NCBI RefSeq assembly: GCF_002091755.1
Contig: NZ_BDAI01000005.1
Location: 124,001-188,000 of the forward strand
Direction of reading: 5' to 3'
From: Pseudomonas nitroreducens NBRC 12694
Lineage (GTDB): Bacteria; Pseudomonadota; Gammaproteobacteria; Pseudomonadales; Pseudomonadaceae
DNA: 64,000 nt
Shown here: positions 42,629-51,107 of the stretch, in pieces
Layout: the number at the start of each line of letters is the position of its first letter
How positions within the stretch are numbered: the first letter of the stretch is position 1
Translations under genes and position numbers: made by a program
Notes under the pieces: model-generated
Database searches by the model: none
The model's input: the letters and a program-made list of their open reading frames with translations, nothing else
Told to the model about the DNA's origin: nothing

Positions 42629-43525
42629 TCAGTGCGCAGCCCCCAGCAGCCGGGCCCTCAAGCCTTCCGCGCGGAGACTCGACTGCGCGGCCTCACGAGC
42701 CACCGCCAGCGCCTGGATGGCCAGGTTGGAGAAATGGCTGCTGCGGCTGAAGCTCAGCCCGGCGCCAGCGGCGATGTCGTCGTCCAATTGCGCGGCGGCC
42801 TGTTCGCTGAGCACCAGTCCCAGCCCGAGAAGCCGCAACAACTCAGAGCTCTGCGCCAGTTCCAGCCGCTCTGCCGCATGCAGTGCAAGACCGAGGGCGA
42901 CGTTGGCTTCCAGCAGCAGGGCCAGGCCATCGCACAGCGAACGCCGAGGCGTGATCGCCAGCCCCGGCGGCAGGAGGATGTCTTCCGGGTGCAGACGCAG
43001 TTCGTTGCACTGCGCACCGCCGCGCAGCACCAGGCCCGCACGGGCGCCGGGCAGCGCGGCGAGGAGGAAATCGCGACCGGGTTCGTACCAGGCGCGCAGC
43101 ACCAGCCAGTCGGCGGCTTCGACGGTGAAGGCGTCCCACTCCGCGCCATTGACGCGGAAACCACCGCGCACATGTTCGGCGGCCTGCAGCGACTGCCCGT
43201 CCCCCAGCGCACCCCACAGCGGCTCGCGCAACAGCGTCAGGTTGAGCAGGCGCTGCACCTGCTCGCGGCTGCCCAGCAGGCTGACCCGCGCCAGCTGCAG
43301 GTGGTGGACGGCGAACAGCCGGGCCAGCCCGCCGTCCCGCTCGCAGAGATCGCGCAGGGTTTGCAGGATGTCCTGCCAGGGACTGGCGCTACCGCCCAGT
43401 TGAGCCGGCAGGGACAGCCGCAGCAGGCCGGACTCGCGCAGGGCGCGAGCCCAGGTTCCGGCCGTGCTGGGAACAGGCGGTGCGACCGGCCGGGTCGCAG
43501 CCAGCCGGAATGGAACAACGCTCAT
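42629..43525 (-). CDS. Reduced acyl-CoA dehydrogenase-like flavoprotein (sulfur-metabolism type)
   Basis: 298-residue relative of the acyl-CoA dehydrogenase / DszC-SfnB group. Recognisable are the N-terminal helical region (LPAQLGGSASPWQDILQTLR), the beta-domain start (GGFRVNGAEWDAFTVEAADW) and C-terminal helices. It is about 100 residues shorter than usual, with a compressed middle domain and no obvious catalytic Glu or full flavin-contact set. Homologs beside sulfonate genes are thought to act as flavin-dependent monooxygenases or reductase partners; this one may be inactive or structural. Start at 43525. Confidence 0.65.
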   Translation of the reverse strand: MSVVPFRLAATRPVAPPVPSTAGTWARALRESGLLRLSLPAQLGGSASPWQDILQTLRDLCERDGGLARLFAVHHLQLARVSLLGSREQVQRLLNLTLLREPLWGALGDGQSLQAAEHVRGGFRVNGAEWDAFTVEAADWLVLRAWYEPGRDFLLAALPGARAGLVLRGGAQCNELRLHPEDILLPPGLAITPRRSLCDGLALLLEANVALGLALHAAERLELAQSSELLRLLGLGLVLSEQAAAQLDDDIAAGAGLSFSRSSHFSNLAIQALAVAREAAQSSLRAEGLRARLLGAAH

Positions 43526-43718
43526 GGACACCTCTGAAAAGACGCGAGGATCAGTGGCCTGGGCGTTGGGCGCGCGGGTGGACTGAAGCGGAAACTGAGC
43601 CTGGAACAACCCCGTTACGCCGCCGGGCAGAGCCGGCGGCCAGGGCGGCACTTAGAACCATATCCAAGCACCGCCACAAGGTTAAATAACCTTTTTGCCT
43701 TAGCTGAGAACCCGCCAT

Positions 43719-44663
43719 TCAGTGGAATGAGGTGGCGAAGGAGGTATCGATCACGCTGGAGGTATCGAAAGCCTTGGGCAGCGCGCCGGTCTGCAGGAGG
43801 AAGTCGGCGGTGCCCTGGTAATCGGCGGCGGCCTGTTTATCCACCGGGCCGACGCTCATGGCGGCCTGGCCGATCCAGTGGCGCGACACGGACTGGTCGA
43901 GGTTGGCCTTTTTCGCCCAGATGTCGGCGTACTGCTCCTTGTGCGCCTCGACCCAGGCGCGGGCCTTCTGCAGGCGGCCAAGGAAATCGGCGATCTGCTC
44001 GCGCTTGGGATCGATGGAATTGGCGTTAGCAGCGATGCTCGACAGCCCCGGCATCAGGTCGCGGGCAGTGAGGATCGGGCGCGCGCCGGAGAACACGATC
44101 TGCTGCGAGATGTAGGGCTCCCACACCGGGAATGCATCGATGCTGCCGCGTGGCAATGCGGCGGCGGCGTCGATGGGCATCAGCTTGACGAACTCCACGT
44201 AATCGCTGGGCAAGCCGGCCTTCTCCAGCGCACGCAGGGTCAATTGCTGGCTCCAGGCGCCCGGCCAGTAAGCGACCTTCTTGCCCTTGAGGTCGGCGAT
44301 GGTCTTCACCGGCGAATCCTTGGGCACCAGCAGGGCAATGGTGTCCGGGTTCTGCCGGGAGATGCCGATCAGCTTCACCGGCGCGCCCTTGGCGGCGAGG
44401 AAGATGAAGCCCGAGTCGCCGAGGAAGCCCAGGTCCAGCGCACCGGCCTGCAGGCCTTCGGCCACCGGCGCGGCGGACTGGAAGTGCTTCCAGTCGACGG
44501 TGTAAGGCGCGCCTTCAAGCACCCCGGACGCTTCCATCGATGCGCGCACGTTGTAGTAGTTCTGGTCGCCCACCCGCAAGGTCGGCAGGTCGGCGGCCTG
44601 GGCCAACGGCGCGCCCAGGACGAGCGCGGCGAAGGTGGCGCGCAGGCGTTGCTTCAGGTTCAT
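43719..44663 (-). CDS. Third sulfonate/nitrate-type periplasmic binding protein
   Basis: 314-residue SBP of the SsuA/TauA/NMT1 group. The signal peptide cleaves after AQA about residue 23. The mature part begins DLPTLRVGDQNYYNVRASMEASG, with AVLEGAPYTVDWKHFQSAAPV-like segments and DLKGKKVAYWPGAWSQQL. It begins 11 bp after the monooxygenase gene, so the pair is co-expressed. No ABC ATPase or permease is in its own operon. Ligand probably an alkanesulfonate used by the monooxygenase. Confidence 0.83.
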   Translation of the reverse strand: MNLKQRLRATFAALVLGAPLAQAADLPTLRVGDQNYYNVRASMEASGVLEGAPYTVDWKHFQSAAPVAEGLQAGALDLGFLGDSGFIFLAAKGAPVKLIGISRQNPDTIALLVPKDSPVKTIADLKGKKVAYWPGAWSQQLTLRALEKAGLPSDYVEFVKLMPIDAAAALPRGSIDAFPVWEPYISQQIVFSGARPILTARDLMPGLSSIAANANSIDPKREQIADFLGRLQKARAWVEAHKEQYADIWAKKANLDQSVSRHWIGQAAMSVGPVDKQAAADYQGTADFLLQTGALPKAFDTSSVIDTSFATSFH

Positions 44664-44674
44664 CGAAAAGCTCC

Positions 44675-45763
44675 TCAGCCGGCGCGCCGCAGTTGCGGCA
44701 GACGGGCGATATGGTCGTGGATGGCGGGAATCAGGCCCTGGCCGTAGCGCACGGCATCGCCGAGCGGGTCGAAGCCACGGATCAGGAAGGTGGAAACGCC
44801 CAGGCGGTAGTACTCGCCCAGCGCGGCGGCGACCTGCTCGGGCGTGCCGACCAGCGCGGTGGAGTTCCAGCGCGCACCGGTAAGCCGGGCCACGCCGGTC
44901 CACAGGCGTGTATCGAGCACCTCGCCCTGCTGCGCCGCGGCCAGCAGGCGCTGGGAGCCAACGTTTTCCGGCTGGTGGTCATTGAGCGGCAGGCCCAGGC
45001 GGGTGCGGTTCTCCCGCACCTGTTCGAGCACTTCGGCGGCGCGCTTCCAGGCAGCTTCCTCGGTATCGGCGACGATGGGACGGAAGGACACCGAGAAGCG
45101 TGGATCACGCCCCTGGGCATGCGCGGCAGCCCGCACGCGGCGGATGTGACCGTCGACGGCGGCCAGCGGCTCGCCCCAGAGCATGTAGGTGTCCGCGTGC
45201 TTCGCCGCAACGTCGATGGCGGCATCCGAGGAGCCGCTGAAGTAGATCGGGATGTGCGGTTTCTGCTGCGGGCGCACGGCGGGCGAGGCGCCCTGGAAGC
45301 GATAGAACTCGCCATCGAAGTCCACCGGGCCTTCAGCGCTCCAGATGTCGCGCAGCGCTTGCAGGTATTCATCGGTGCGGGCGTAGCGGCGGTCGTGTTC
45401 GAGGTAGTCGCCGTCGCGGGCGAGGTCTTCGTCGTTGCCGCCGCTGACCACGTTGAGGGCCAGGCGGCCATCGCTGAACTGATCGAGGGTGGCAAGTTGC
45501 CGGGCAGCCAGGGGCGGCGCGATCACACCGGGTCGATAGGCCAGCAGGATGCCCAGGCGCCGGGTAGCGGCAGCGACGAAGGAACTGACCACCGCTCCTT
45601 CGGCGGCATTGCTGAAATACCCCACCAGCACGCGGTCGAAACCAGCGTCCTCATGGGCCTGGGCAAAGCGCCGGACGAATCCGGCATCCACCGCCTCCCC
45701 CAGCGGCTGGTCCACCTCGGAACTCGGGGTGGCGGTGATCATGCCGAGAATTTCCACGCTCAC
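44675..45763 (-). CDS. FMNH2-dependent alkanesulfonate monooxygenase-like protein (SsuD/LLM class)
   Basis: 362-residue flavin-dependent TIM-barrel enzyme of the luciferase-like family. SsuD landmarks are SDGRLALNVVSGGNDEDLARDG (in part), the Tyr/His region HDRRYARTDEYLQAL and IYFSGSSDAA. It cleaves the C-S bond of alkanesulfonates with FMNH2 and oxygen, giving aldehyde and sulfite. A flavin reductase (SsuE) is not adjacent. GTG start at 45763 with GAGGG upstream. It is slightly shorter than E. coli SsuD, so substrate preference may differ. Confidence 0.85.
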   Translation of the reverse strand: MSVEILGMITATPSSEVDQPLGEAVDAGFVRRFAQAHEDAGFDRVLVGYFSNAAEGAVVSSFVAAATRRLGILLAYRPGVIAPPLAARQLATLDQFSDGRLALNVVSGGNDEDLARDGDYLEHDRRYARTDEYLQALRDIWSAEGPVDFDGEFYRFQGASPAVRPQQKPHIPIYFSGSSDAAIDVAAKHADTYMLWGEPLAAVDGHIRRVRAAAHAQGRDPRFSVSFRPIVADTEEAAWKRAAEVLEQVRENRTRLGLPLNDHQPENVGSQRLLAAAQQGEVLDTRLWTGVARLTGARWNSTALVGTPEQVAAALGEYYRLGVSTFLIRGFDPLGDAVRYGQGLIPAIHDHIARLPQLRRAG

Positions 45764-45977
45764 TGTGTTGCCCTCGCCTGGGCCGCTGCATAAGGTCGGC
45801 GGCTTTCGTTATAAGGAAAACGTCGGTTTAGACGTTGTTCTTAGAAGCTATAGGCAAGTTCTTCATGATGGAAATTCATTTTTGTCATATCCTAATATGC
45901 TAAATGCGCATATTCAGGCACGACCAAGTTGCAGAGCGGGATTTTCGCGTTGCTACAAGGGCAGCAGGTGCGGCGAA

Positions 45978-46874
45978 TCAGACCGCCGCGATGTCGAGAC
46001 CTTCAGCCACGGCATCACCGAACAGCCGCGCCGGCGATTCGAGATTGCCCAGCAGGCGCGGGCGCACCAGCCAGAGCTGGATCAGCGGCTGGAAGTCCTC
46101 CAGTTGCAGCACGCGCAACTGGTCGCGGTAGCGACTGCGCGCCAGGGCTGGCGCCGGCACGAGCCCCAGCCCGCGCCCTTCGGCCACAAGGCCCAGCTGC
46201 AGCTCGCTGCCGAAGGTTTCCAGGTTCAGTTGCAAGCCCAGCCCCTGATCGGCCAGCGCGCGTTGCAGGCCGGCGCGGAAACCACAGCCGTCGGGGTTGA
46301 GCACCCAGCCGTGCTGGTAGCAGTCGAGCAGGCGGCGGGCCTTCACCTCACTGTCGCGCGCGGCCACCACGCACAACTCCATGCGGCCCAGCGCGGTGGC
46401 GCCGAGGTCATCGGGGAACACCTTGCTCGGCGGGAACAGCACCACGGCCGCGTCCAGCTCGGCATTCTCCAGCCGAGCCAGCAGATGGCTGCCCCACCCG
46501 CTGCTGACCTGCGCGCGCAGCTCCGGGTATTCACCGGCCAGCCGCCGCAGGGCCTCCAGCAACACCACCTCGCCGATGCTCTGCGGCACGCCCAGGCGCA
46601 ACACGCCGCTGGGCGCGCTGTCGCCGGCCACCAGCTCACGCAGGCCGTCCACCTCGCGCATCACCCGCAAGCACTGCTCGAACACGCGGCGCCCGGCGGC
46701 AGTGGGTTTGAGCGGCTTGGTGTTGCGGTCCAGCAGCTCCACCCCGAGGGACTCCTCCAGGCTCTGCACCCGCCGGGTGATGGCTGACTGGGTCAGGCCA
46801 AGGCTCTCGGCGGCCTGGCTGAGGGAGGCGTTGCGGATCACCGCGACGAAGGCATCGATGTCGTCGATCTTCAT
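45978..46874 (-). CDS. LysR-family regulator of the thiol dioxygenase locus
   Basis: 298-residue LTTR. The N-terminal winged HTH (1-60) reads AFVAVIRNASLSQAAESLGLTQ..., followed by the LysR substrate-binding domain (about 90-290). It diverges from the dioxygenase-rhodanese operon across 113 bp, the classical LTTR arrangement, so it probably activates that operon and represses itself. The sulfonate monooxygenase operon starts downstream of its 3' end and could also be controlled. Ligand unknown; a thiol or sulfonate is plausible. Confidence 0.87.
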   Translation of the reverse strand: MKIDDIDAFVAVIRNASLSQAAESLGLTQSAITRRVQSLEESLGVELLDRNTKPLKPTAAGRRVFEQCLRVMREVDGLRELVAGDSAPSGVLRLGVPQSIGEVVLLEALRRLAGEYPELRAQVSSGWGSHLLARLENAELDAAVVLFPPSKVFPDDLGATALGRMELCVVAARDSEVKARRLLDCYQHGWVLNPDGCGFRAGLQRALADQGLGLQLNLETFGSELQLGLVAEGRGLGLVPAPALARSRYRDQLRVLQLEDFQPLIQLWLVRPRLLGNLESPARLFGDAVAEGLDIAAV

Positions 46875-46987
46875 GGGGCTGGCACCAATTGCATTTCTCG
46901 CATATTAGCTTAGATTCAAAATGCATTTCAGGAATAAAAATGCGTTTGCTACCGTAGCGCCAGAACCTTCCGGAGTGAATCCCCCGC

Positions 46988-47593
46988 ATGTCAGCCTCCC
47001 TTCGCCTCGACCGCCTGCGCCAGTTCATCGGCGATCTGGCAGCCGTGATCGACACCGCTCCCGACGAAGCCGCGCTGCTCGCCGAAGCCCGCCCGTTGCT
47101 CGCCGAACTGGTGCGCCATGACGACTGGCTACCCGAGGACTACGCCCGCCCCGACCCGCAGCGCTACCAGCAGTACCTGCTGCACGCCGATTCGCGGCAG
47201 CGCTTTTCGGTGGTCAGCTTCGTCTGGGGCCCGGGTCAGCGCACGCCGGTGCACGACCACCGCGTCTGGGGCCTGATCGGCATGCTGCGCGGCGCCGAGT
47301 ATTCGCAGCCGTTCGCCTTCGCCGCCGATGGCCGCCTGCAGCCCGAGGGCGAGCCGCATCGCCTGGAGCCCGGCGAAGTGGAAGCGGTGTCACCCCGCAT
47401 CGGCGACATCCACCAGGTCAGCAACGCCTTCGCCGACCGGCCGTCCATCAGCATCCACGTCTACGGTGCCAACATCGGCGCGGTTCGGCGTGCTGTCTTC
47501 AGTGCCGAAGGTGAAGAGAAACCCTTCATCTCCGGCTATTCCAATAGCCAGTTGCCCAATATCTGGGACCTGTCGAAAGAGAACCCTGCATGA
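46988..47593 (+). CDS. Cupin thiol dioxygenase (3-mercaptopropionate / cysteine dioxygenase family)
   Basis: 201-residue non-haem iron cupin. The iron ligands are the three histidines H89, H91 (VHDHRVWG) and H142 (IHQVSNAF), with the second-shell SIHVY (H157, Y159) and R168. It has no cysteine at the Cys-Tyr crosslink position, which fits the bacterial 3-mercaptopropionate/Arg-type group rather than mammalian CDO. It oxidises a thiol to a sulfinate. The stop overlaps the rhodanese start by 4 bp. It lies next to sulfonate genes and a LysR gene as in P. aeruginosa. Confidence 0.87.
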   Translation: MSASLRLDRLRQFIGDLAAVIDTAPDEAALLAEARPLLAELVRHDDWLPEDYARPDPQRYQQYLLHADSRQRFSVVSFVWGPGQRTPVHDHRVWGLIGMLRGAEYSQPFAFAADGRLQPEGEPHRLEPGEVEAVSPRIGDIHQVSNAFADRPSISIHVYGANIGAVRRAVFSAEGEEKPFISGYSNSQLPNIWDLSKENPA

Positions 47594-49173
47594 GCCAGAT
47601 CATCCGTCGTTCCTTCCACGATATCCGCGCCGCCCTCCTCGCCCGCCAGGAGTTGGCATTGCTGGATGTGCGCGAGGAAGACCCATTCGCCCAGGAACAC
47701 CCGCTGTTCGCCGCCAACGTGCCGTTGTCCAAGCTGGAGCTGGAGATCTACGCCCGCGTGCCGCGCCGCGAGACGCCGGTCACCCTCTATGACGACGGCG
47801 AAGGCCTGGCGCAGATCGCCGCGCAGCGCCTGCTGGCGCTGGGCTATAGCGACGTGGCCATTCTCGACGGCGGGCTCGCCGGCTGGCGCGAGGCCGGTGG
47901 CGAGTTGTTCAAGGACGTGAACGTGCCGAGCAAGTCGTTCGGCGAACTGGTGGAGGCCGAGCGCCACACCCCGTCGCTGGCCGCCGAGGAAGTGAAGGCG
48001 CTGCTCGACGCCCAGGCCGACGTGTTGGTGCTCGACGCCCGCCGCTTCGACGAATACCAGACCATGAGCATCCCCAGCGGCGTCAGCGTGCCGGGCGCCG
48101 AACTGGTGCTGCGCGTCGCCGAACTGGCGCCGAACCCGGCCACCCGCGTCATCGTCAACTGCGCCGGGCGCACCCGCAGCATCATCGGCACCCAGTCGCT
48201 GGTGAACGCCGGCATTCCCAACCCGGTGTCGGCGCTGCGCAACGGCACCATCGGCTGGACCCTGGCCGGCCAGCAGCTGGAACACGGGCAGGCACGGCGC
48301 TTCGCCGAGGTTTCCGCCAGTACCCGCGAATCCGCCGCCCAGCGCGCCCGCGCCGTGGCCGACCGCGCGAACGTCGCGCGTATCGACCTGGCCGGCCTGC
48401 GCCAATGGCAGGGCGAAACCGAGCGCACCACCTACCTGTTCGACGTGCGCACGCCGGAAGAATACGAAGCCGGCCACCTGCCGGGTTCGCGCTCGACTCC
48501 CGGCGGCCAGCTGGTGCAGGAAACCGACCACGTCGCCAGCGTGCGCGGTGCGCGTCTGGTGCTGGTGGACAACGACGGCGTACGCGCCAACATGAGCGCC
48601 TCCTGGCTGGCCCAGATGGGCTGGCAGGTGGCAGTGCTGGACGGGCTGTCTGCCGCCGACTTCAGCGAACAGGGCGCGTGGAGTGCACCGCTGCCGCCCA
48701 AGCCGCAGGCCGAGACCATCAGCCCGCAGACCCTGGCCGACTGGCTGCGCGAACCGGGCACCGCCGTGCTCGACTTCACCGCCAGCGCCAACTACGTGAA
48801 GCGCCACATCCCCGGCGCCGCCTGGGCCCTGCGCAGCCAACTGAAGCAGGCAGTGGCGCAACTGGGCAATGCCGAGCGTTATGTGCTCACCTGCGGCAGC
48901 AGCCTGCTGGCGCGCTTCGCCGTGGCGGAAGTGGAAGCCCTGAGCAACAAGCCGGTGTTCCTGCTCGATGGCGGCACGGGTGCCTGGGTCGCCGCCGGCC
49001 TGCCCACCGAGGAAGGCGAAAGTCATCTGGCGGCGCCGCGCATCGACCGCTACCGCCGTCCGTACGAAGGCACCGACAACCCCCGAGAAGCCATGCAGGG
49101 CTATCTGGACTGGGAGTTCGGCCTGGTCGAACAACTGGGCCGCGACGGCACCCACGGCTTCTTCGTGATCTGA
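47590..49173 (+). CDS. Four-domain rhodanese sulfurtransferase
   Basis: 527 residues made of four rhodanese modules (about 1-112, 125-235, 262-365, 375-500). The catalytic-loop position is Cys in module 2 (C191 in VNCAGRTRS) and module 4 (C435 in LTCGSS), but Asp in module 1 (D69, LYDDGEG) and module 3 (D328, VDNDGVR). This suggests alternating inactive and active domains. No signal peptide, so cytoplasmic. Translationally coupled to the thiol dioxygenase. It probably moves or detoxifies sulfane sulfur or sulfite; the acceptor is unknown. Confidence 0.88.
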   Translation: MSQIIRRSFHDIRAALLARQELALLDVREEDPFAQEHPLFAANVPLSKLELEIYARVPRRETPVTLYDDGEGLAQIAAQRLLALGYSDVAILDGGLAGWREAGGELFKDVNVPSKSFGELVEAERHTPSLAAEEVKALLDAQADVLVLDARRFDEYQTMSIPSGVSVPGAELVLRVAELAPNPATRVIVNCAGRTRSIIGTQSLVNAGIPNPVSALRNGTIGWTLAGQQLEHGQARRFAEVSASTRESAAQRARAVADRANVARIDLAGLRQWQGETERTTYLFDVRTPEEYEAGHLPGSRSTPGGQLVQETDHVASVRGARLVLVDNDGVRANMSASWLAQMGWQVAVLDGLSAADFSEQGAWSAPLPPKPQAETISPQTLADWLREPGTAVLDFTASANYVKRHIPGAAWALRSQLKQAVAQLGNAERYVLTCGSSLLARFAVAEVEALSNKPVFLLDGGTGAWVAAGLPTEEGESHLAAPRIDRYRRPYEGTDNPREAMQGYLDWEFGLVEQLGRDGTHGFFVI

Positions 49174-49190
49174 CCCGCGCCGGAAAACAC

Positions 49191-49226
49191 AGCGCCCGCC
49201 CACAGTCTCCTGTGGGCGGGCGCTTT
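49191..49226. terminator. Bidirectional terminator (rhodanese / EamA gene)
   Basis: A 15-bp perfect stem AGCGCCCGCCCACAG (49191-49205) with its complement (49210-49224), a 4-nt loop TCTC, and a short T-run on the plus strand. It lies between convergent genes. Confidence 0.85.
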
Positions 49227-49237
49227 GCGTTCCGGGA

Positions 49238-50140
49238 TCAGTTCGCGGGGCCGCGTCGCCACTGCGGCAGGCCGATCAAGACCACCGCGCTGATGATCAC
49301 CGCCATCGCCAGGGATTCCGCCAGGCCGATGTGCTCGCCGGCGAATACCACGCCGAGCATGACCGCCACCGCCGGGTTGACGTAGGCGTAACTGGTCGCC
49401 GCCGCCGGGCGCACATTGGCCAGCAGGTACATGTAGGCGCTGAAGGCGATGATCGAGCCGAAGACCACCAGGTAGGCCAGCGCGCCCCAGCCGGCGGCGG
49501 TGGGCATCTGCTCCAGGCGCTCGCCGCTGAGCAGGCTGCCCAGCAGCAGCACGCCGCCACCCACCAGCATCTCCACCGCGCTGGCCATGGCGCCGGCGGG
49601 CAGGTCCAGGCGCCGGCTCCACACCGAGCCGAACGCCCAGGTGGCCGCCGCAAAGATGATCAGCGCCGCGCCCGCCGGGCTGCCCTGCAGGTTCGAGCCG
49701 AGGTTGAGCAGCACGATGCCGAGCAGGCCCAGGGCGATGCCGGCCCACTCCAGCGCGTTGGTCCTGTTGCCGAAGAAGCGCCCGAACACCAGGGTGAACA
49801 GCGGCACGGTTGCCACGGCCAACGCCGCCACACCCGAAGCCACGCCCCAGTGCTCGGCCACCGTCACCCCGCCATTGCCGCAGCTGAGCAGGAGGATGCC
49901 AATGGCGCCCGCCGACAAGCACTGCTTGAGGCTCGGCAGCGGCGCGCCGCGCCAGAGCATCCAGGCGAACAGGATCGCCCCGGCGATGATGAATCGGCAG
50001 CCGGCCATCAGCATCGGCGGCCAGGATTCCACGCCGATACGGATGACCAGGTAGGTCGAGCCCCAGATGAAATAGAGGGCGAAAAACGCGGCGATCAGGG
50101 TCAGGGAGACGCGGGCTCTGGGCATGGGCAGGGTGGTCAT
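49238..50140 (-). CDS. EamA/DMT-family exporter (YedA-like)
   Basis: 300-residue protein with ten hydrophobic helices arranged as two EamA repeats. It has YFIWGSTYLVIRIGVESWPP in the first repeat, typical of YedA/RhtA-type amino-acid or metabolite exporters. It diverges from an Lrp/AsnC gene, which commonly regulates such exporters in response to the amino acid carried. Substrate not determined. Confidence 0.85.
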   Translation of the reverse strand: MTTLPMPRARVSLTLIAAFFALYFIWGSTYLVIRIGVESWPPMLMAGCRFIIAGAILFAWMLWRGAPLPSLKQCLSAGAIGILLLSCGNGGVTVAEHWGVASGVAALAVATVPLFTLVFGRFFGNRTNALEWAGIALGLLGIVLLNLGSNLQGSPAGAALIIFAAATWAFGSVWSRRLDLPAGAMASAVEMLVGGGVLLLGSLLSGERLEQMPTAAGWGALAYLVVFGSIIAFSAYMYLLANVRPAAATSYAYVNPAVAVMLGVVFAGEHIGLAESLAMAVIISAVVLIGLPQWRRGPAN

Positions 50141-50303
50141 GAAAGGGGCTCGACAAGGCGGGTGGGGCGATTCATTTTATGCAGGCATCCACCCACGGAT
50201 AAGGCACAGACAACGCCAATAGCGGCGTAACACTTTTCAATCGATGGATTTTCCGGTCATTTTCCGTTGAATCTGTTTTAACCCGAATGCCGAGGCAAGA
50301 CTG

Positions 50304-50750
50304 ATGGACAAATACGACCGCGCCCTGCTCGCCGCCCTGCTGGAAGACGGCCGCCTGTCCTTCGCCGAACTGGCCCGACGCATCAACCTCTCGCCTCCCG
50401 CCGTGGCCGACCGCGTGGCGCGCCTGGAGGCCGAAGGCGTGATCACCGGCTACCACGCCAGCGTAGACCTGTCGAAGATGGGCCGTTCGATCCAGTGCTT
50501 GATCGAACTGCGCCTGAACGACCATCGCAGCAAGACCATGCTCGACCCATTGCTGGAAATCCCGCAGATCATCGACTGCTACCGCATCACCGGCGAAGCC
50601 TGCGTGATGCTCAAGGTGGCGGTGAGCTGCACCCAGGAACTGGAAGAGCTGATCGACCGCCTCGCCCAGTTCGGCACCAGCAAGACTTCACTGGTGCTCT
50701 CCACGCCCTTCTCCCGGCGAATCCATCCGGCGATGTTGCAGGGTGGCTGA
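50304..50750 (+). CDS. Lrp/AsnC-family regulator
   Basis: 148-residue regulator. The N-terminal HTH (about 5-55) contains DGRLSFAELARRINLSPPAVADRV. The C-terminal RAM ligand-binding domain (about 65-140) shows the family's ITGEACVMLKVAV... core. It diverges from the EamA exporter over 163 bp; control of that exporter by an amino acid is the simplest hypothesis. Confidence 0.88.
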   Translation: MDKYDRALLAALLEDGRLSFAELARRINLSPPAVADRVARLEAEGVITGYHASVDLSKMGRSIQCLIELRLNDHRSKTMLDPLLEIPQIIDCYRITGEACVMLKVAVSCTQELEELIDRLAQFGTSKTSLVLSTPFSRRIHPAMLQGG

Positions 50751-50830
50751 GGACCTTTCTAGAAGGCAATTGCAGGGGGAAGACTCTCTCCTACGGAAGC
50801 GACCTGGCGAGGCCCCGCTCGCCGCCTTTC

Positions 50831-50904
50831 TGTAGGAGCGAGCTTGCTCGCGAGCAGCCCGAACTTCGGCGTAACCGGTATTCGCGAGCAAGCTCGCTCC
50901 TACA
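50831..50904. repeat. REP-type inverted pair (family 1, copy 2)
   Basis: Perfect 23-bp arms TGTAGGAGCGAGCTTGC... (50831-50853) and its complement (50882-50904), with a 28-bp spacer. Arm sequence is the same as at 37637-37715. Confidence 0.9.
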
Positions 50905-50920
50905 GCTCTCTCGCAGTTTC

Positions 50921-50996
50921 GTAGGGCGCATAACGCGCCAGCGTTATCCGCCACTCCCCTATCGGCGGATAACCTGTTCCAGGTTATGCGCCCTAC
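50921..50996. repeat. Nested palindrome of family 2
   Basis: Outer arms GTAGGGCGCATAAC (50921-50934) and GTTATGCGCCCTAC (50983-50996). Inner arms GTTATCCGCC (50943-50952) and GGCGGATAAC (50964-50973). Short hairpins CGCGCCAGCG and CCTGTTCCAGG sit between them, giving a potential multi-arm cruciform. The same modules occur rearranged at 4706-4774. Confidence 0.8.
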
Positions 50997-51014
50997 GCTC
51001 TGCTCTTCGTAGGA

Positions 51015-51049
51015 TAAAAAAAGGCGGCGCCGCTCGCGCGGTGCCGCCT
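51015..51049 (-). terminator. Terminator of the thiolase gene
   Basis: A 12-bp stem AGGCGGCGCCGC (51022-51033) / GCGGTGCCGCCT (51038-51049) with one wobble. On the minus strand it is followed by seven T. Confidence 0.85.
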
Positions 51050-51107
51050 GAAGTCACGGAGTTGCTACATCGCGGGGCGGCGAAGAGGGCCGCCCCGTTG
51101 TATTGGA

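Larger units (their letters stand above)
50751..51107. other. 357-bp gap filled with palindromic repeats and a terminator
   Basis: Lies between the convergent Lrp and thiolase genes. In order: a REP pair (50831-50904), a nested family-2 element (50921-50996), an intrinsic terminator (51015-51049) and another GC hairpin (51074-51096, GGGGCGGC / GCCGCCCC). No coding potential seen. Confidence 0.8.

Noticed and set aside
46880..46893. TGGCACCAATTGCA before the LysR gene, resembling a sigma-54 promoter
   Set aside because: The GG to GC spacing is 8 nt instead of the required 10, so it does not fit a -24/-12 element.
50831..50996. CRISPR array
   Set aside because: The repeats are inverted pairs with different spacers and only two copies, with no cas genes; they are REP-type palindromes.
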